DNA of 64,000 bases, from contig NZ_VFNC01000002.1 in NCBI RefSeq assembly GCF_006715395.1, forward strand, positions 620,001 through 684,000, read 5' to 3'. Shown here in pieces: positions 49,359 through 58,166 of this stretch (the stretch's first letter is position 1; every line of letters starts with the position of its first letter). The position numbers and the translations under genes are program-made. The notes under the pieces are model-generated. The model had not been told where the DNA came from and searched no databases. It saw only the letters and a list, made by a program, of their open reading frames with translations. Source of the stretch: Streptomyces sp. SLBN-31 (GTDB lineage Bacteria; Actinomycetota; Actinomycetes; Streptomycetales; Streptomycetaceae).

Positions 49359-50444
49359 ATGTACGGCAAGGCATTCGCTCCGGAGTACCAGGGCGCCCTC
49401 ACCACTCTGTCCGTCAACGCGTCACTGACCGACGTACTGGACGCCGGGACAAGGCAGTTGAGGGAGGCCGAGCGGGACGGGCGGCACGGGGAGGCGGCCC
49501 GTTCCGGCCTCGCGGTCGCCGAGGCGCAGCGCCGACTGGGCCGGATCGGGGACGCGGACCGCGCATGGAAGGCGAGCTACCGCGCCGCCCGGCAGGCCGG
49601 CGACACGGCGGCGATGGCCTGGGCCCTGTGGAGCGGCGGCACCCTGGCCCGGCAGCGGGGCGCGTTCCCACTGGCCCGGCGGCTGCTGGCCCTGGCGGCC
49701 GAACTCGGTGAGCGCGGCGGCGACGTGGTCGTGCGGGGCTACTCGCTCGCGGGGCTCGCCGAGACCGGCCGCATCCAGGGCGACTACGAGGAGGTCGCGC
49801 GACTGCACGAGCAGCTGCTGGCCGAGGCCCGGCGGCGCGGCGAGGCACGGCACACGGTGTGGGCGCTGGAGGGCATCGCGCAGATCCACCGCAACCGGGG
49901 AGACTACGACACCGCCTACGCCCTGTTCGAGGAGGCGGCCGGGATCGCCGCACAGGCCGACGACCGGCGTGGGCACGCCTGGGCACTGCGCGGCCTGGCC
50001 GACATCGTCTCGGTCCGCGACGGTGACGTCGAGCGGGCGCTCGGGCTGCTCTCGGAGGCGGAGCGCACCTGCCGCGCCATGAGCCTGTCCAGCGCCCTGG
50101 CCTACAACCACAAGATGCGCGGCAACGTCCTGTACCGGGCCGGGCGTTACACCGAGGCCCGGGACCTCTACGAGCAGGCGCTGGCGGAGTTCCGGGCGAT
50201 GAGCGAGCCCCGCGGGCAGGCGCTGGCGCGGCTCGGGCTGACCAAGGCGCTGGCCCGGCTGGGCCGCGACCGCTCCGAGACGGCTGCCGAACTCGCCTCG
50301 CTCGCCGATGAGTTGGACCGCATAGGTCTCAGGCACGCCCGGGAGATGGTGGCGCGGGCGCAGAAGGAGCTCCTGGACTCCGACGCGCGGCGGACCGGGC
50401 CGGGGTCCATCCCGGCCGCCGTCCGGGCGGAGGCGGCACGGTGA
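49359..50444 (+). CDS. Tetratricopeptide repeat protein
   Basis: A 361-residue alpha-helical protein of tandem TPR-like helix pairs: AYRQAGDTAAMAWALWSGG-type, GYSLAGLAETGRIQGDYEEV, ALEGIAQIHRNRGDYDTAYA, MRGNVLYRAGRYTEARDLYE. About seven repeats cover residues ~35-340. TPR proteins serve as scaffolds or, in actinobacteria, as regulator domains; no DNA-binding or signal sequence is visible. ATG 49359 is chosen because GAAAGGG precedes it; an upstream ATG in frame (49335) would lie inside the operator array. The polyprenyl synthase overlaps its stop by 4 bases (GTGA), so this protein may steer isoprenoid synthesis. Confidence 0.82.
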   Translation: MYGKAFAPEYQGALTTLSVNASLTDVLDAGTRQLREAERDGRHGEAARSGLAVAEAQRRLGRIGDADRAWKASYRAARQAGDTAAMAWALWSGGTLARQRGAFPLARRLLALAAELGERGGDVVVRGYSLAGLAETGRIQGDYEEVARLHEQLLAEARRRGEARHTVWALEGIAQIHRNRGDYDTAYALFEEAAGIAAQADDRRGHAWALRGLADIVSVRDGDVERALGLLSEAERTCRAMSLSSALAYNHKMRGNVLYRAGRYTEARDLYEQALAEFRAMSEPRGQALARLGLTKALARLGRDRSETAAELASLADELDRIGLRHAREMVARAQKELLDSDARRTGPGSIPAAVRAEAAR

Positions 50445-51478
50445 CGGCGCCGTCCTCGGCGCTGTCCGCGCCGCTCGACACGGCCAGGATCCTCGAACGC
50501 TGCCGGGAGTTGGTGGGGCCCGCGCTGGCCGATGCGGTCGGGCGGCTGCATCCGTGGGTGGGCGAGATGGCCGCGTACTCCTTCGGCTGGTGCGAGGTGG
50601 GCGGCGCGGCGGCCGTCGCCTCCGGCGGCAAGGGGGTGCGGCAGGCACTGGCCGTGCTCGGCGCCGAGGCGTCGGGCGCGCCCGGGCGGGCCGGAGTACC
50701 GGCGGCGGTGGCGGTGGAACTCGTGCACGCCTTCTCGCTGCTGCACGACGACATCATGGACGGCGATCAGGCCCGGCGCGGACGCCCCGCCGTCTGGCGG
50801 GCCTACGGCACCGGACCGGCCGTCCTCGCCGGCGACGGGTTGTTCGCCCTGGCCGTCGGGACGCTCGCGGCGGCGCCCGCGGGCGGTCGGGCGGTGCGGA
50901 TGCTCTCCGTGGCCCTGGGCGACCTGGTGCACGGGCAGGCCGACGACCTGCTCTTCGCCGGGCGGCCGTGGACGGGGCGTGGGCGGGTGCGGCCGGCCGA
51001 GTACCGGTCGATGGCCGAGGGGAAGACGGGTTCCCTGCTGGGCTGCTCGCTCGCGCTGGGCGCGCTGCTCGGCGGTGCGGCGCCGCCCACGGTCGCCGCT
51101 CTGGACCGGGCGGGGCGGCAGCTCGGGGTCGCCTTCCAGATCGTCGACGACATGCTGGGCATCTGGGGCGACAGCGCCGTCACCGGCAAGCCCGTCCACG
51201 CCGACCTGCGGGAACGGCGCAAGACGTTCCCCGTGCTGGCCGCGCTCGCCTCGACTGCCCCCGAGACCCGCCGTCTCGCCGTGCTGCTCGAAACCGGTGA
51301 CGCCCCCGAGGAGGCCGCCGCGCTGATCGACGCGGCCGGCGGGAGAACGGCGGCCCTGGCCGAGGCGCACCGCCACATCACCACCGCCGAGACCGTCCTC
51401 GCCGACGCCCCGCTGGACGACAGGGCCCGGGAGGAACTGCGGTCACTGGTGGGATTCCTGGTCCGACGCGAGCAGTGA
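50441..51478 (+). CDS. Trans-polyprenyl diphosphate synthase
   Basis: A 345-residue isoprenyl synthase. The first Asp-rich motif is in LLHDDIMDGD with the usual RRGRPAVW after it. The second is in FQIVDDMLGIWGD. Length and motifs fit FPP/GGPP-type synthases that condense IPP with an allylic diphosphate using Mg2+. Small residues before the first motif (AFSLLHDD) suggest a chain length of C15-C20, not certain. It resembles prenyltransferase cargo of family 2 encapsulins, but no encapsulin gene lies in this window. GTG overlaps the TPR stop (GTGA). Confidence 0.88.
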   Translation: MTAPSSALSAPLDTARILERCRELVGPALADAVGRLHPWVGEMAAYSFGWCEVGGAAAVASGGKGVRQALAVLGAEASGAPGRAGVPAAVAVELVHAFSLLHDDIMDGDQARRGRPAVWRAYGTGPAVLAGDGLFALAVGTLAAAPAGGRAVRMLSVALGDLVHGQADDLLFAGRPWTGRGRVRPAEYRSMAEGKTGSLLGCSLALGALLGGAAPPTVAALDRAGRQLGVAFQIVDDMLGIWGDSAVTGKPVHADLRERRKTFPVLAALASTAPETRRLAVLLETGDAPEEAAALIDAAGGRTAALAEAHRHITTAETVLADAPLDDRAREELRSLVGFLVRREQ

Positions 51479-51615
51479 CCGAGGGGCGTGCCGTCCGATG
51501 CGCCGGGCCGCCGCGGAGCCGCCCCGGCCGCGGACCGGCGCGGGCCCGGGTTGACCAGGGGCGTTCTTGGGGGTCAGGGTGCAGATGGTGCGGATCGTCG
51601 TCCCGCGCCGGAAGG

Positions 51616-52584
51616 ATGAGCGCCTTGATCGGGATCTCGGAGATCGAAGCCACCGCCGAGCGCATCGCCGGGCACGTCGTGCGCACCCCGACCGTGCCCA
51701 GCCCCGGCCTGTCCGCGCTGCTCGGCGTCCCGGTCACCGTCAAGCTCGAATTGCTGCAGCGCACCGGCTCCTTCAAGGCGCGCGGAGCGACGGCCAAGCT
51801 GCTGTCGCTGAGCGAGGAGGAACGCGCGGCCGGCGTGGTGGCGGTCAGCGGCGGCAACCACGGGATCGCCCTGGCGGTCATGGCCGCCGCCCTGGATGTG
51901 AAGGCGACGGTCGTCATGCCTCGCTCCGCGCCCGCGCGTGCCGTCGAGATCGCCCGGGAGTCCGGCGCATCGCTGCGGCTGACCGACGACATGGCCGGGG
52001 CGTTCGCGCTCATGACACGGCTGCAGGAGGAGGGGTTGACGCTGGTCCACCCCTTCGACGACCCGGTCGTGATCGCCGGACAGGGCACGGTGGGGCTGGA
52101 GTTCGCGGCCGACGCCGGCGAGCTCACCGATGTCCTGGTCAGTATCGGGGGCGGCGGGCTGATCTCCGGCGTGGCGGCCGCGCTGCGCCGGCGCCGGCCG
52201 GACGTGCGGATCTGGGGTGTGGAGACCGAGGGCGCCGAGGCGATGTCGCGGGCGCTGGGGGCGGGCGGTCCGGTGCCGGTCGCCCTGTCGTCCCTCGTCT
52301 CCACGCTCAGCGCGCCGTCGGTGTCGCAGCTGACGTACGAGCATGTGTCCGCGCTGGTCGACGACGTGCTCGTGGTGCCGGACCGGGAGGCGGTGCGGGG
52401 CACGCTGGATCTCGCCGACCACGCCAAGGTGTGGGCCGAGCCCGCGGCCGGCTGTCTGCTGCCGGCGGCCCGCCGGGTGCTCGAGCGGGTCGGCGAGGAG
52501 GCCCGGCTCGGGCTGGTGGTGTGCGGGGGCAACGCCACGACCGGTGATGTCATGGGCTGGGCGGAGCGCTTCGGCCTGCGCTGA
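51616..52584 (+). CDS. Threonine/serine dehydratase-type PLP enzyme
   Basis: A 322-residue fold-type II PLP enzyme. The Schiff-base lysine is K54 in RTGSFKARGA, the phosphate loop is SGGNHG, and SIGGGGLISG binds the cofactor. It lacks the C-terminal ACT-like regulatory domain of biosynthetic IlvA, so it resembles catabolic threonine dehydratase or serine racemase-like enzymes. It deaminates Thr or Ser to 2-oxobutyrate or pyruvate and ammonia. The ATG at 51616 is in frame; a TTG nine bases later with GGAAGG upstream is an alternative start. A 20-bp tandem duplication covers the stop codon. Confidence 0.88.
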   Translation: MSALIGISEIEATAERIAGHVVRTPTVPSPGLSALLGVPVTVKLELLQRTGSFKARGATAKLLSLSEEERAAGVVAVSGGNHGIALAVMAAALDVKATVVMPRSAPARAVEIARESGASLRLTDDMAGAFALMTRLQEEGLTLVHPFDDPVVIAGQGTVGLEFAADAGELTDVLVSIGGGGLISGVAAALRRRRPDVRIWGVETEGAEAMSRALGAGGPVPVALSSLVSTLSAPSVSQLTYEHVSALVDDVLVVPDREAVRGTLDLADHAKVWAEPAAGCLLPAARRVLERVGEEARLGLVVCGGNATTGDVMGWAERFGLR

Positions 52585-52617
52585 GTTCCTACGGCCCGCG
52601 CTGAGTTCCTATGGCCG
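52578..52617. repeat. 20-bp tandem duplication over the dehydratase stop
   Basis: GCGCTGAGTTCCTACGGCCC is followed directly by GCGCTGAGTTCCTATGGCCG, a 20-bp period with 18 identities. The first copy includes the TGA stop codon. It probably arose by slippage or local duplication. The second copy repeats the TGA in the 3' UTR. Confidence 0.75.
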
Positions 52618-52800
52618 CACCTGCGGAATGCCCCCTCTTGAATTACGTTCAGTAAAAGGGGACTTCCGCGAATTCGGCCGACTCCGCGTGAACAAAACGC
52701 TTCATCCACGGGCGAGTTGCAGATTCTTTGAACACATCCCGTTGTACCTCCCGTACCTCTGCGTGAAAGGTGAGAGCCAGGGGTTCAGCGAGGGATGACC

Positions 52801-54444
52801 ATGGTCAAGGCGCACGTCTTCACACACGAGTTGGTGGCCGGAAGGTACCGGCTCGTCGATGTCGTCCATCGGGAGACCAACCGCGTCTGCTGGTACGGCA
52901 AGGGCGTGGAGGGCGCCCAGCGTCCTTATCTGCTCACCGAGATCGCCCTCCCCGCCGAGCCGGAGGGAGAGGCGGCGCCCCGAGCGAGCGCGACCGTCAT
53001 CCGGATGTCGGAGACCATGGGGATGCTGTGCCCGGGCAGGGTCGCCACGGTCGTCGACGCCGTGGAGGAGAACGGCACCCTGTGGACCGTCACCGAGTGG
53101 ATCGACGGCACGCCGCTGGGCGAACTCCTCGCCCAGCAGGGCACGTTCAACTACGTGCGGGCCGCGCGCATCGGCCTGGAGCTGTTGGACGTGCTGGAGA
53201 CGGCGCACGGCGAGGGCATCACCCATGGCGAGCTGAGCCCGGGCCAGGTGTTCGTGCCGGACCGCGGCCCCGTCGTGGTCACCGGCTTCGGCCTCGCGGG
53301 CGCCACCCTGGCCCCCAGGCTCACCGCACCGTCGTACGCCTCCCCCGAACAGGCCCGTGACGAGCGGATCGGGCCGGCGGCCGATCTGTGGGCGCTCGGC
53401 GCGATCCTCTACACGATGGTCGAGGGACGGCCGCCCTTCCGGGACCGGGACCGGCCGGAGGCCACCCTGAAGGGCGTGGACCGGCTGCCGCTGCGCACAC
53501 CGGTGCACGCCGGCCCGCTCACCCAGACCGTGCAGGGACTGCTGCGCAAGGACTCCCGGGAACGGCTGACCCGCAATACGGTCCGCGAGGCCCTGAACCG
53601 CGTGCTGACCGAGGACCCCGACACTCTCGCGGAGGCCGCCGTACCGCGGCCGCGGCTGCGCGGCGTCTACACCGCCGCCGTCCACGCGGTACCGGGGTGG
53701 AGCCGGACCACGCTGGCCGCCGGGACCGCCCTGGCCGTCGTCACCATCGCCGTGGCCGCCCTCGCCGTCGCCCACCGGCTGCCCGGGACCGACTCGTCCT
53801 CGACCGACGCGGGCTCCCGGCAGACCGCCTCCGCTCCCCCGCCCCCGCCCTCGGCCTCCGACCGCACCGACGGCAGAAGCGGCACCCCTTCCGCGTCGCC
53901 CACACCCACCCCCTCCCCGAGCCGCACCTCGCCGGCGTCACCCTCCGCTCCCCCGTCGTCCGCCTCGGCCGCCGCCCCGCGGCAGGTCTTCCACCGGTAC
54001 ACCGCTCCCGAGGGCTTCTCCGTCGACCTCCCCAGCGGCTGGAAGCGGACCGACACGACGCGCGTCGGCGACCTGTCGTACCGCGTGACCTTCGGCGCGA
54101 AGGGCGATCCGCGCTCACTCGCCGTCACGTACAGCACGGTCCTGGGCCCGGACCCCGTCGCCGTCTGGCGCGACGACGTCGAGCCCGAACTGCGCAAGCA
54201 GGGCGTCTACCAGCGGATCGGCGCCATCGAGGCGACCACGTACCAGGGCCACAAGGCCGCCGACATGGAGTGGTACTCCGAGGTCGACGGCGTGCGGACG
54301 CGGACCTTCGGACGCGGTTTCCTCCTCGGCGGCGGCCGCGGCTTCTCTCTGCGCTGGACGACTCCGGCCGACGACTTCGACGGCACCGCCAGTCAGCAGG
54401 CGCTCAAGACCTTCCTGGCGACCTTCCGGGTGCCGTCAACCTGA
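52801..54444 (+). CDS. Membrane-anchored serine/threonine pseudokinase
   Basis: About 547 residues. The N-terminal 270 residues have the Hanks kinase fold (LVAGRYRLVDVV, LWALGAILYTMVEGRPPF with APSYASPEQARDE) but lack key catalytic residues. The catalytic-loop HRD reads HGE (THGELSPGQV), the DFG is GFG, and no VAxK lysine is clear. A Pro/Arg stretch leads to one membrane helix (TLAAGTALAVVTIAVAALAV), a long Ser/Pro/Thr-rich extracellular linker and a ~150-residue outer domain (YTAPEGFSVDLPSGWKR onward). The ATG at 52801 follows GAGGG by 6 bases; ATG 52795 is the alternative. It probably senses or scaffolds, not phosphorylates. Confidence 0.88.
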   Translation: MVKAHVFTHELVAGRYRLVDVVHRETNRVCWYGKGVEGAQRPYLLTEIALPAEPEGEAAPRASATVIRMSETMGMLCPGRVATVVDAVEENGTLWTVTEWIDGTPLGELLAQQGTFNYVRAARIGLELLDVLETAHGEGITHGELSPGQVFVPDRGPVVVTGFGLAGATLAPRLTAPSYASPEQARDERIGPAADLWALGAILYTMVEGRPPFRDRDRPEATLKGVDRLPLRTPVHAGPLTQTVQGLLRKDSRERLTRNTVREALNRVLTEDPDTLAEAAVPRPRLRGVYTAAVHAVPGWSRTTLAAGTALAVVTIAVAALAVAHRLPGTDSSSTDAGSRQTASAPPPPPSASDRTDGRSGTPSASPTPTPSPSRTSPASPSAPPSSASAAAPRQVFHRYTAPEGFSVDLPSGWKRTDTTRVGDLSYRVTFGAKGDPRSLAVTYSTVLGPDPVAVWRDDVEPELRKQGVYQRIGAIEATTYQGHKAADMEWYSEVDGVRTRTFGRGFLLGGGRGFSLRWTTPADDFDGTASQQALKTFLATFRVPST

Positions 54445-55875
54445 GGCACGGGGCGCACACATCCGGCGCAGCGGTGTGCTGCGCAGCGGTGTCGTGTGCC
54501 AGCGGGCCGTGAACGTCCTCTCGGGCAGCGAGCAGGTCACGGTCAGCCGGTGGGGTGTCTCCAGGAAGACCAGATCCACGGCGAGCGTGTCCGCGTCGGA
54601 CCAGCCGCCGCTGACCGCGACCGGCACCGGCTTCTCGGCGACCGTCCAGCCGCTCGCGCCGAGCCGCAGTTCCAGAGGCTCACCGCCCTCGGTGAGCGTC
54701 AGGCTCCAGCCGTCCGCGGCCGGCGTCACGGCGACCGACGTCAGCTTCGGCACGCCGGCGCAGGCGCCTCCCCGCGGGGTGAACTTGGCCTGCGTCCACC
54801 GCGCCGCGCGCTCGGGCAGGGCGGGCTTGCCCGCGGCCGGCGGCAGCGCGAGCCGGGCGAGCCGCTCCCGCAGGGCCGCGTCCGCCTCGTCGGCGCCGGT
54901 CAGCGGTTCGGGCCGGAAGGCCGGCAGCAGGTGCTCCCAGACCAGGTCGAGCAGTTGCGGCATCTGCTCGGTGGCCGCCGTGGTCGCGATCACGGCGTCC
55001 TGCTCGGGCAGCACCAGGCAGTACTGGCCATAGGCCCCGTCGCCGCGGTAGCCGTCCCGGGACATCCAGAACTGGTAGCCGTAGCCGCGCTGCCAGTCCG
55101 AAGTGACGGGCTCGCCCCCGGAGTTGTCGATGTGCGGGCGCGTGGCCTCGGCCACCCAGCCCTCGGGCAGCAGCCGCTCGCCCTCCCAGACCCCGTCGCG
55201 CAGGTAGAGCTGGCCGAGCCGGGCGACGGCGTCGGTGCAGGCGTGCAGTCCGCTGAAGCCGATCTCGCGGCCGGCCCGGTCGGACTGCCAGGCCGCCTCG
55301 CCGATGCCGAGCGGATCCAGCAGACGTGGGCGGAGGTAGTCGGTGAGCGACTGTCCCGTGACCCGCTGCACGATCGCGGCCAGCGTGTACGTGGTGGGCT
55401 GGTTGTAGGCGAAGACGGTCCCGGGGTCGCGCTCGGGCGGCACCAGGAGGAAGCCGCGCACCAGTTCCTCGCGGTCGGCGGCGAGCGCCCGCTCCAGGGT
55501 CTCGGCCTGGTGCCCGCTGGACATGGAGGCCACGTGCCGCACCAGCATCGCGCGGCTGCGCGGGTCCGTGATGTCGGCCTCGAACTCGGGGAAGTACGAG
55601 ATCACCGGATCGTCGAAGCGCAGCAGCCCCTCGGCGGCGGCGAGGCCGGCGGCCGTCGCCGTGAAGCTCTTGCTCAGCGAGTACAGCAGGTGGGGGCGGT
55701 CCGCGGTGTACGGCGCCCACCAGCCGGAGGCCACGAGCCGGCCGTGCCTGAGGATCATCAGGCTGTGCGGCTCGATGTCGGGGGCGGCTTCGAGGGCGTC
55801 GAGGAAGGCGTGGACACCGGCGGCGTCGACGCCCTGGGTGGCGGGGGCAGCGGGCGGCAGCGGGCGAACGGTCAT
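54436..55875 (-). CDS. Serine hydrolase of the beta-lactamase family, cytosolic
   Basis: A 479-residue enzyme without signal peptide. Motifs: LLYSLSKSFTATAAG (SxxK), FAYNQPTTYTL (YxN) and a third segment near GDGAYGQYCLVLP. The C-terminal ~130 residues form a separate beta-rich domain (WSLTLTEGGEPLELRLG) found with some esterase-like members. No export signal suggests an intracellular esterase or amidase rather than a penicillin-binding protein. Its 3' end overlaps the pseudokinase gene by 9 bases. It starts 74 bases from the divergent LLM gene. Confidence 0.87.
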   Translation of the reverse strand: MTVRPLPPAAPATQGVDAAGVHAFLDALEAAPDIEPHSLMILRHGRLVASGWWAPYTADRPHLLYSLSKSFTATAAGLAAAEGLLRFDDPVISYFPEFEADITDPRSRAMLVRHVASMSSGHQAETLERALAADREELVRGFLLVPPERDPGTVFAYNQPTTYTLAAIVQRVTGQSLTDYLRPRLLDPLGIGEAAWQSDRAGREIGFSGLHACTDAVARLGQLYLRDGVWEGERLLPEGWVAEATRPHIDNSGGEPVTSDWQRGYGYQFWMSRDGYRGDGAYGQYCLVLPEQDAVIATTAATEQMPQLLDLVWEHLLPAFRPEPLTGADEADAALRERLARLALPPAAGKPALPERAARWTQAKFTPRGGACAGVPKLTSVAVTPAADGWSLTLTEGGEPLELRLGASGWTVAEKPVPVAVSGGWSDADTLAVDLVFLETPHRLTVTCSLPERTFTARWHTTPLRSTPLRRMCAPRASG

Positions 55876-55949
55876 GACCGCATCCTCGCCAATGATCCTT
55901 CCAGAGGCGAGACCCGTTTTCCGTCGCCGGGGCAGGGGACCCGTGCCCT

Positions 55950-56921
55950 ATGGTGCAAATCGGATACACGATGATGACCGAGCAGGCAGGTCCGCGTGAG
56001 CTGGTGGACCATGTGGTGCGCGCCGAGGAGGCCGGTTACGACTTCTCGGTGACCTCGGACCACTACTTCCCCTGGCTGCGCTCGCAGGGGCACTCCCCGT
56101 ACGCGTGGAGCGTACTGGGCGCCGCCGCCCAGGCGACCTCGCGCATCCCGCTGATGACGTACGTGACGTGTCCGTCCTTCCGCTACCACCCGGCGGTCGT
56201 GGCGCAGAAGGCCGCCACCATGCAACTGCTGTCCGAGGGCCGGTTCCGGCTGGGGCTCGGCTCCGGGGAGAACCTCAACGAGCATGTGGTGGGCGGGGGT
56301 TGGCCGTCGGCCGACGTGCGCCACGAGATGCTGGAGGAGGCGGTGGAGGTCATCCGGGCGCTGTTCGAGGGCGGCCATGTCAACCACCGCGGCAAGCACT
56401 TCGACGTGGAGTCGGCCCGGCTGTGGGACCTGCCGGACGAGCCGCCGCCCATCGGTATCGCCGTCTCCGGGGAGCAGTCCTGCGCCCTCGCGGGCCGGCT
56501 CGCCGACCTGGTCATCGCCACGGAGCCCAAGGAGGGGCTGCTGACGGCGTTCGACCGGCACGGCGGCGAGGGCAAGCCGCGGGTGGGTCAGCTGCCCGTC
56601 TGCTACGCCCCGGACCGGGACGCGGCCGCCAAGCGGGCGCACGCGCAGTTCCGCTGGTTCGGCAACGGCTGGAAGGTCAACTCCGAGCTGCCGCACCCGG
56701 ACGCGTTCGAATCGGCCACCCAGTTCGTCACCCCCGACGACGTCGCGGCGTCGATTCCGTGCGGCGACGACCCGGAGGACTTCGTCGAGGCCGTACGACC
56801 GTACGCCGAGGCGGGGTTCGGCGAGATCGCGCTCGTGCAGATCGGCGGCGAGTCCCAACCGGCGTACCTGGACTGGGCGGAGAAGACGCTGCTGCCCGCG
56901 CTGCACGACGCGTTCGGCTGA
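55950..56921 (+). CDS. LLM-class F420-dependent oxidoreductase
   Basis: A 323-residue TIM-barrel flavin/F420 enzyme of the luciferase-like monooxygenase family: DFSVTSDHYFPWLRSQGHSP, then GRFRLGLGSGENLNEH, then PIGIAVSGEQSCALAGRLAD. The pattern matches the actinobacterial F420-dependent glucose-6-phosphate-dehydrogenase-related subgroup, whose members use F420 to oxidise or reduce small molecules. Substrate unknown. GGCAGGGGA precedes the ATG. Confidence 0.9.
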   Translation: MVQIGYTMMTEQAGPRELVDHVVRAEEAGYDFSVTSDHYFPWLRSQGHSPYAWSVLGAAAQATSRIPLMTYVTCPSFRYHPAVVAQKAATMQLLSEGRFRLGLGSGENLNEHVVGGGWPSADVRHEMLEEAVEVIRALFEGGHVNHRGKHFDVESARLWDLPDEPPPIGIAVSGEQSCALAGRLADLVIATEPKEGLLTAFDRHGGEGKPRVGQLPVCYAPDRDAAAKRAHAQFRWFGNGWKVNSELPHPDAFESATQFVTPDDVAASIPCGDDPEDFVEAVRPYAEAGFGEIALVQIGGESQPAYLDWAEKTLLPALHDAFG

Positions 56922-57028
56922 CCGCCAGCGTGCCGACGCCGAGCCCTGCCGAACCATGCCCAAGCGGTGCATATAGGCTTCCGGTCTGCACTTCGCAGCC
57001 CGACAAGCTTTGCACAGGAGAGTCATCG

Positions 57029-58069
57029 GTGACACTGGCGATCGACCCGTCCGAGGCGTCTGAGACCTCTCAACCCGAGCCGGCCCCCGCGCCCCTGTCC
57101 GACCTGGTGGCGCGCGACGCCCGAGAGTTCGGGGTGTACGCGCGCACCGGCGGCTGGGCGTTCGGCCTGATGGTGGCGCGCAGCGTACGGCCCGGCGGTC
57201 AGGGCGCGGACGAGACGCCGAAGGTGTCCGCGAAGGAGTTCGCGGAGCTGGCCGGGTGCTCCCCGGAGCGTGTGACGCGCTACTACAAGGCCTGGGACCG
57301 GGCCGCCGACGACGGCCTCGTCCCGCACTTCGAGGAGCTCGCCCCGGGTCAGGAGGTGGAGCTGCCGGACGCCGACGTGTGGCTGGGCTACTACGTCTCC
57401 CGCAGCAGCGCCGGCTCCGAGCGCGGCACCGCCATCGCGGAGGCCGCCGAGGCCGAGGGGATCAGGCCCACCAAGGCGCTGGAGGTCGCCGAGAACCCCA
57501 CCGCGCTGCGCGCCGCGATCCTCGCCGACCCCTCCACCGCCCGCGCGGCCCGCCAGGCGCTCCTGGACCGCGTACGCGAGGACCCCGACCTGCAGGCCGA
57601 ACTGGCCCGGGACGTGGTGCGCACCGACGACCTGAAGAAGGCGATCGCCACCGAGAGCCGGGCCGCCGACCGCATCGGGTACGTCCGCCGGATCGCCGAG
57701 TCGGGGCAGGTGAGGACCCCTGCCGGACAGACCGTCGACGCCCCGGCCGACGTGCGCCAGGAGGCCGAGCGGCACCTGTCGCTCATCGACGAGCTGGACG
57801 AGGACGAGGACACCGGCGAGTGGGCCACCGAGGCCTACGACAGCATGAAGTCCCTGGTCGCCGAGGCCGTGGAGGCCGATCCCGAACTGCGCGTCACGGA
57901 GCGGCGCACCAGGTTCTACAGCAGCCTGCAGAAGGCGACGAAGGCGTTCGAGGAGCTGACCTTCGACGATGTTCAGGAGTTCGCCGAGGACGACATGGTG
58001 CAGCAGCTGGAGGAGCTCCAGCGGGCCATCGTCTCGTGCCTGAGCGCGCTGCGCGGGGCCGAGGACTGA
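57029..58069 (+). CDS. Unknown protein with N-terminal helix-turn-helix-like segment
   Basis: A 346-residue acidic cytoplasmic protein. Residues ~67-90 (SAKEFAELAGCSPERVTRYY) look like a helix-turn-helix. Later parts are highly charged helices (TARAARQALLDRVREDPDLQ; AEDDMVQQLEELQRAIVS) with an Asp/Glu-rich patch DELDEDEDTGE. No enzyme motif is seen. GTG 57029 follows AGGAG by 8 bases. The overall build, HTH plus acidic helical body, recalls ParB/KorB-like or nucleoid-associated proteins, but I do not recognise the family. It is a single-gene unit with a TAGGCT -10-like element at 56974-56979. Confidence 0.75.
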   Translation: MTLAIDPSEASETSQPEPAPAPLSDLVARDAREFGVYARTGGWAFGLMVARSVRPGGQGADETPKVSAKEFAELAGCSPERVTRYYKAWDRAADDGLVPHFEELAPGQEVELPDADVWLGYYVSRSSAGSERGTAIAEAAEAEGIRPTKALEVAENPTALRAAILADPSTARAARQALLDRVREDPDLQAELARDVVRTDDLKKAIATESRAADRIGYVRRIAESGQVRTPAGQTVDAPADVRQEAERHLSLIDELDEDEDTGEWATEAYDSMKSLVAEAVEADPELRVTERRTRFYSSLQKATKAFEELTFDDVQEFAEDDMVQQLEELQRAIVSCLSALRGAED

Positions 58070-58133
58070 GGCGCACATACCCGGGCGGCGCTGAGTAGCG
58101 GTACTCATGCCCCCGGGTGGCCGCCGCGGTCAG

Positions 58134-58166
58134 CATGGGGGCTCCCAGTCAGGAGGAGCCCCCATG
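58134..58166 (+). promoter_or_regulatory. Perfect hairpin over the ribosome site and start codon of the DUF2238 gene
   Basis: CATGGGGGCTCC (58134-58145) pairs perfectly with GGAGCCCCCATG (58155-58166). The right arm contains the start ATG (58164-58166) and the end of the AGGAGG Shine-Dalgarno (58151-58156), the rest of which is in the 9-base loop. In RNA this 12-bp GC-rich stem would hide the start codon. It could be a translational switch or, as DNA, an operator. Confidence 0.7.

Noticed and set aside
50441..51478. Encapsulin nanocompartment cargo system
   Set aside because: The prenyl synthase resembles such cargo enzymes but lacks a long disordered N-terminal loading tail, and no encapsulin shell gene lies nearby.
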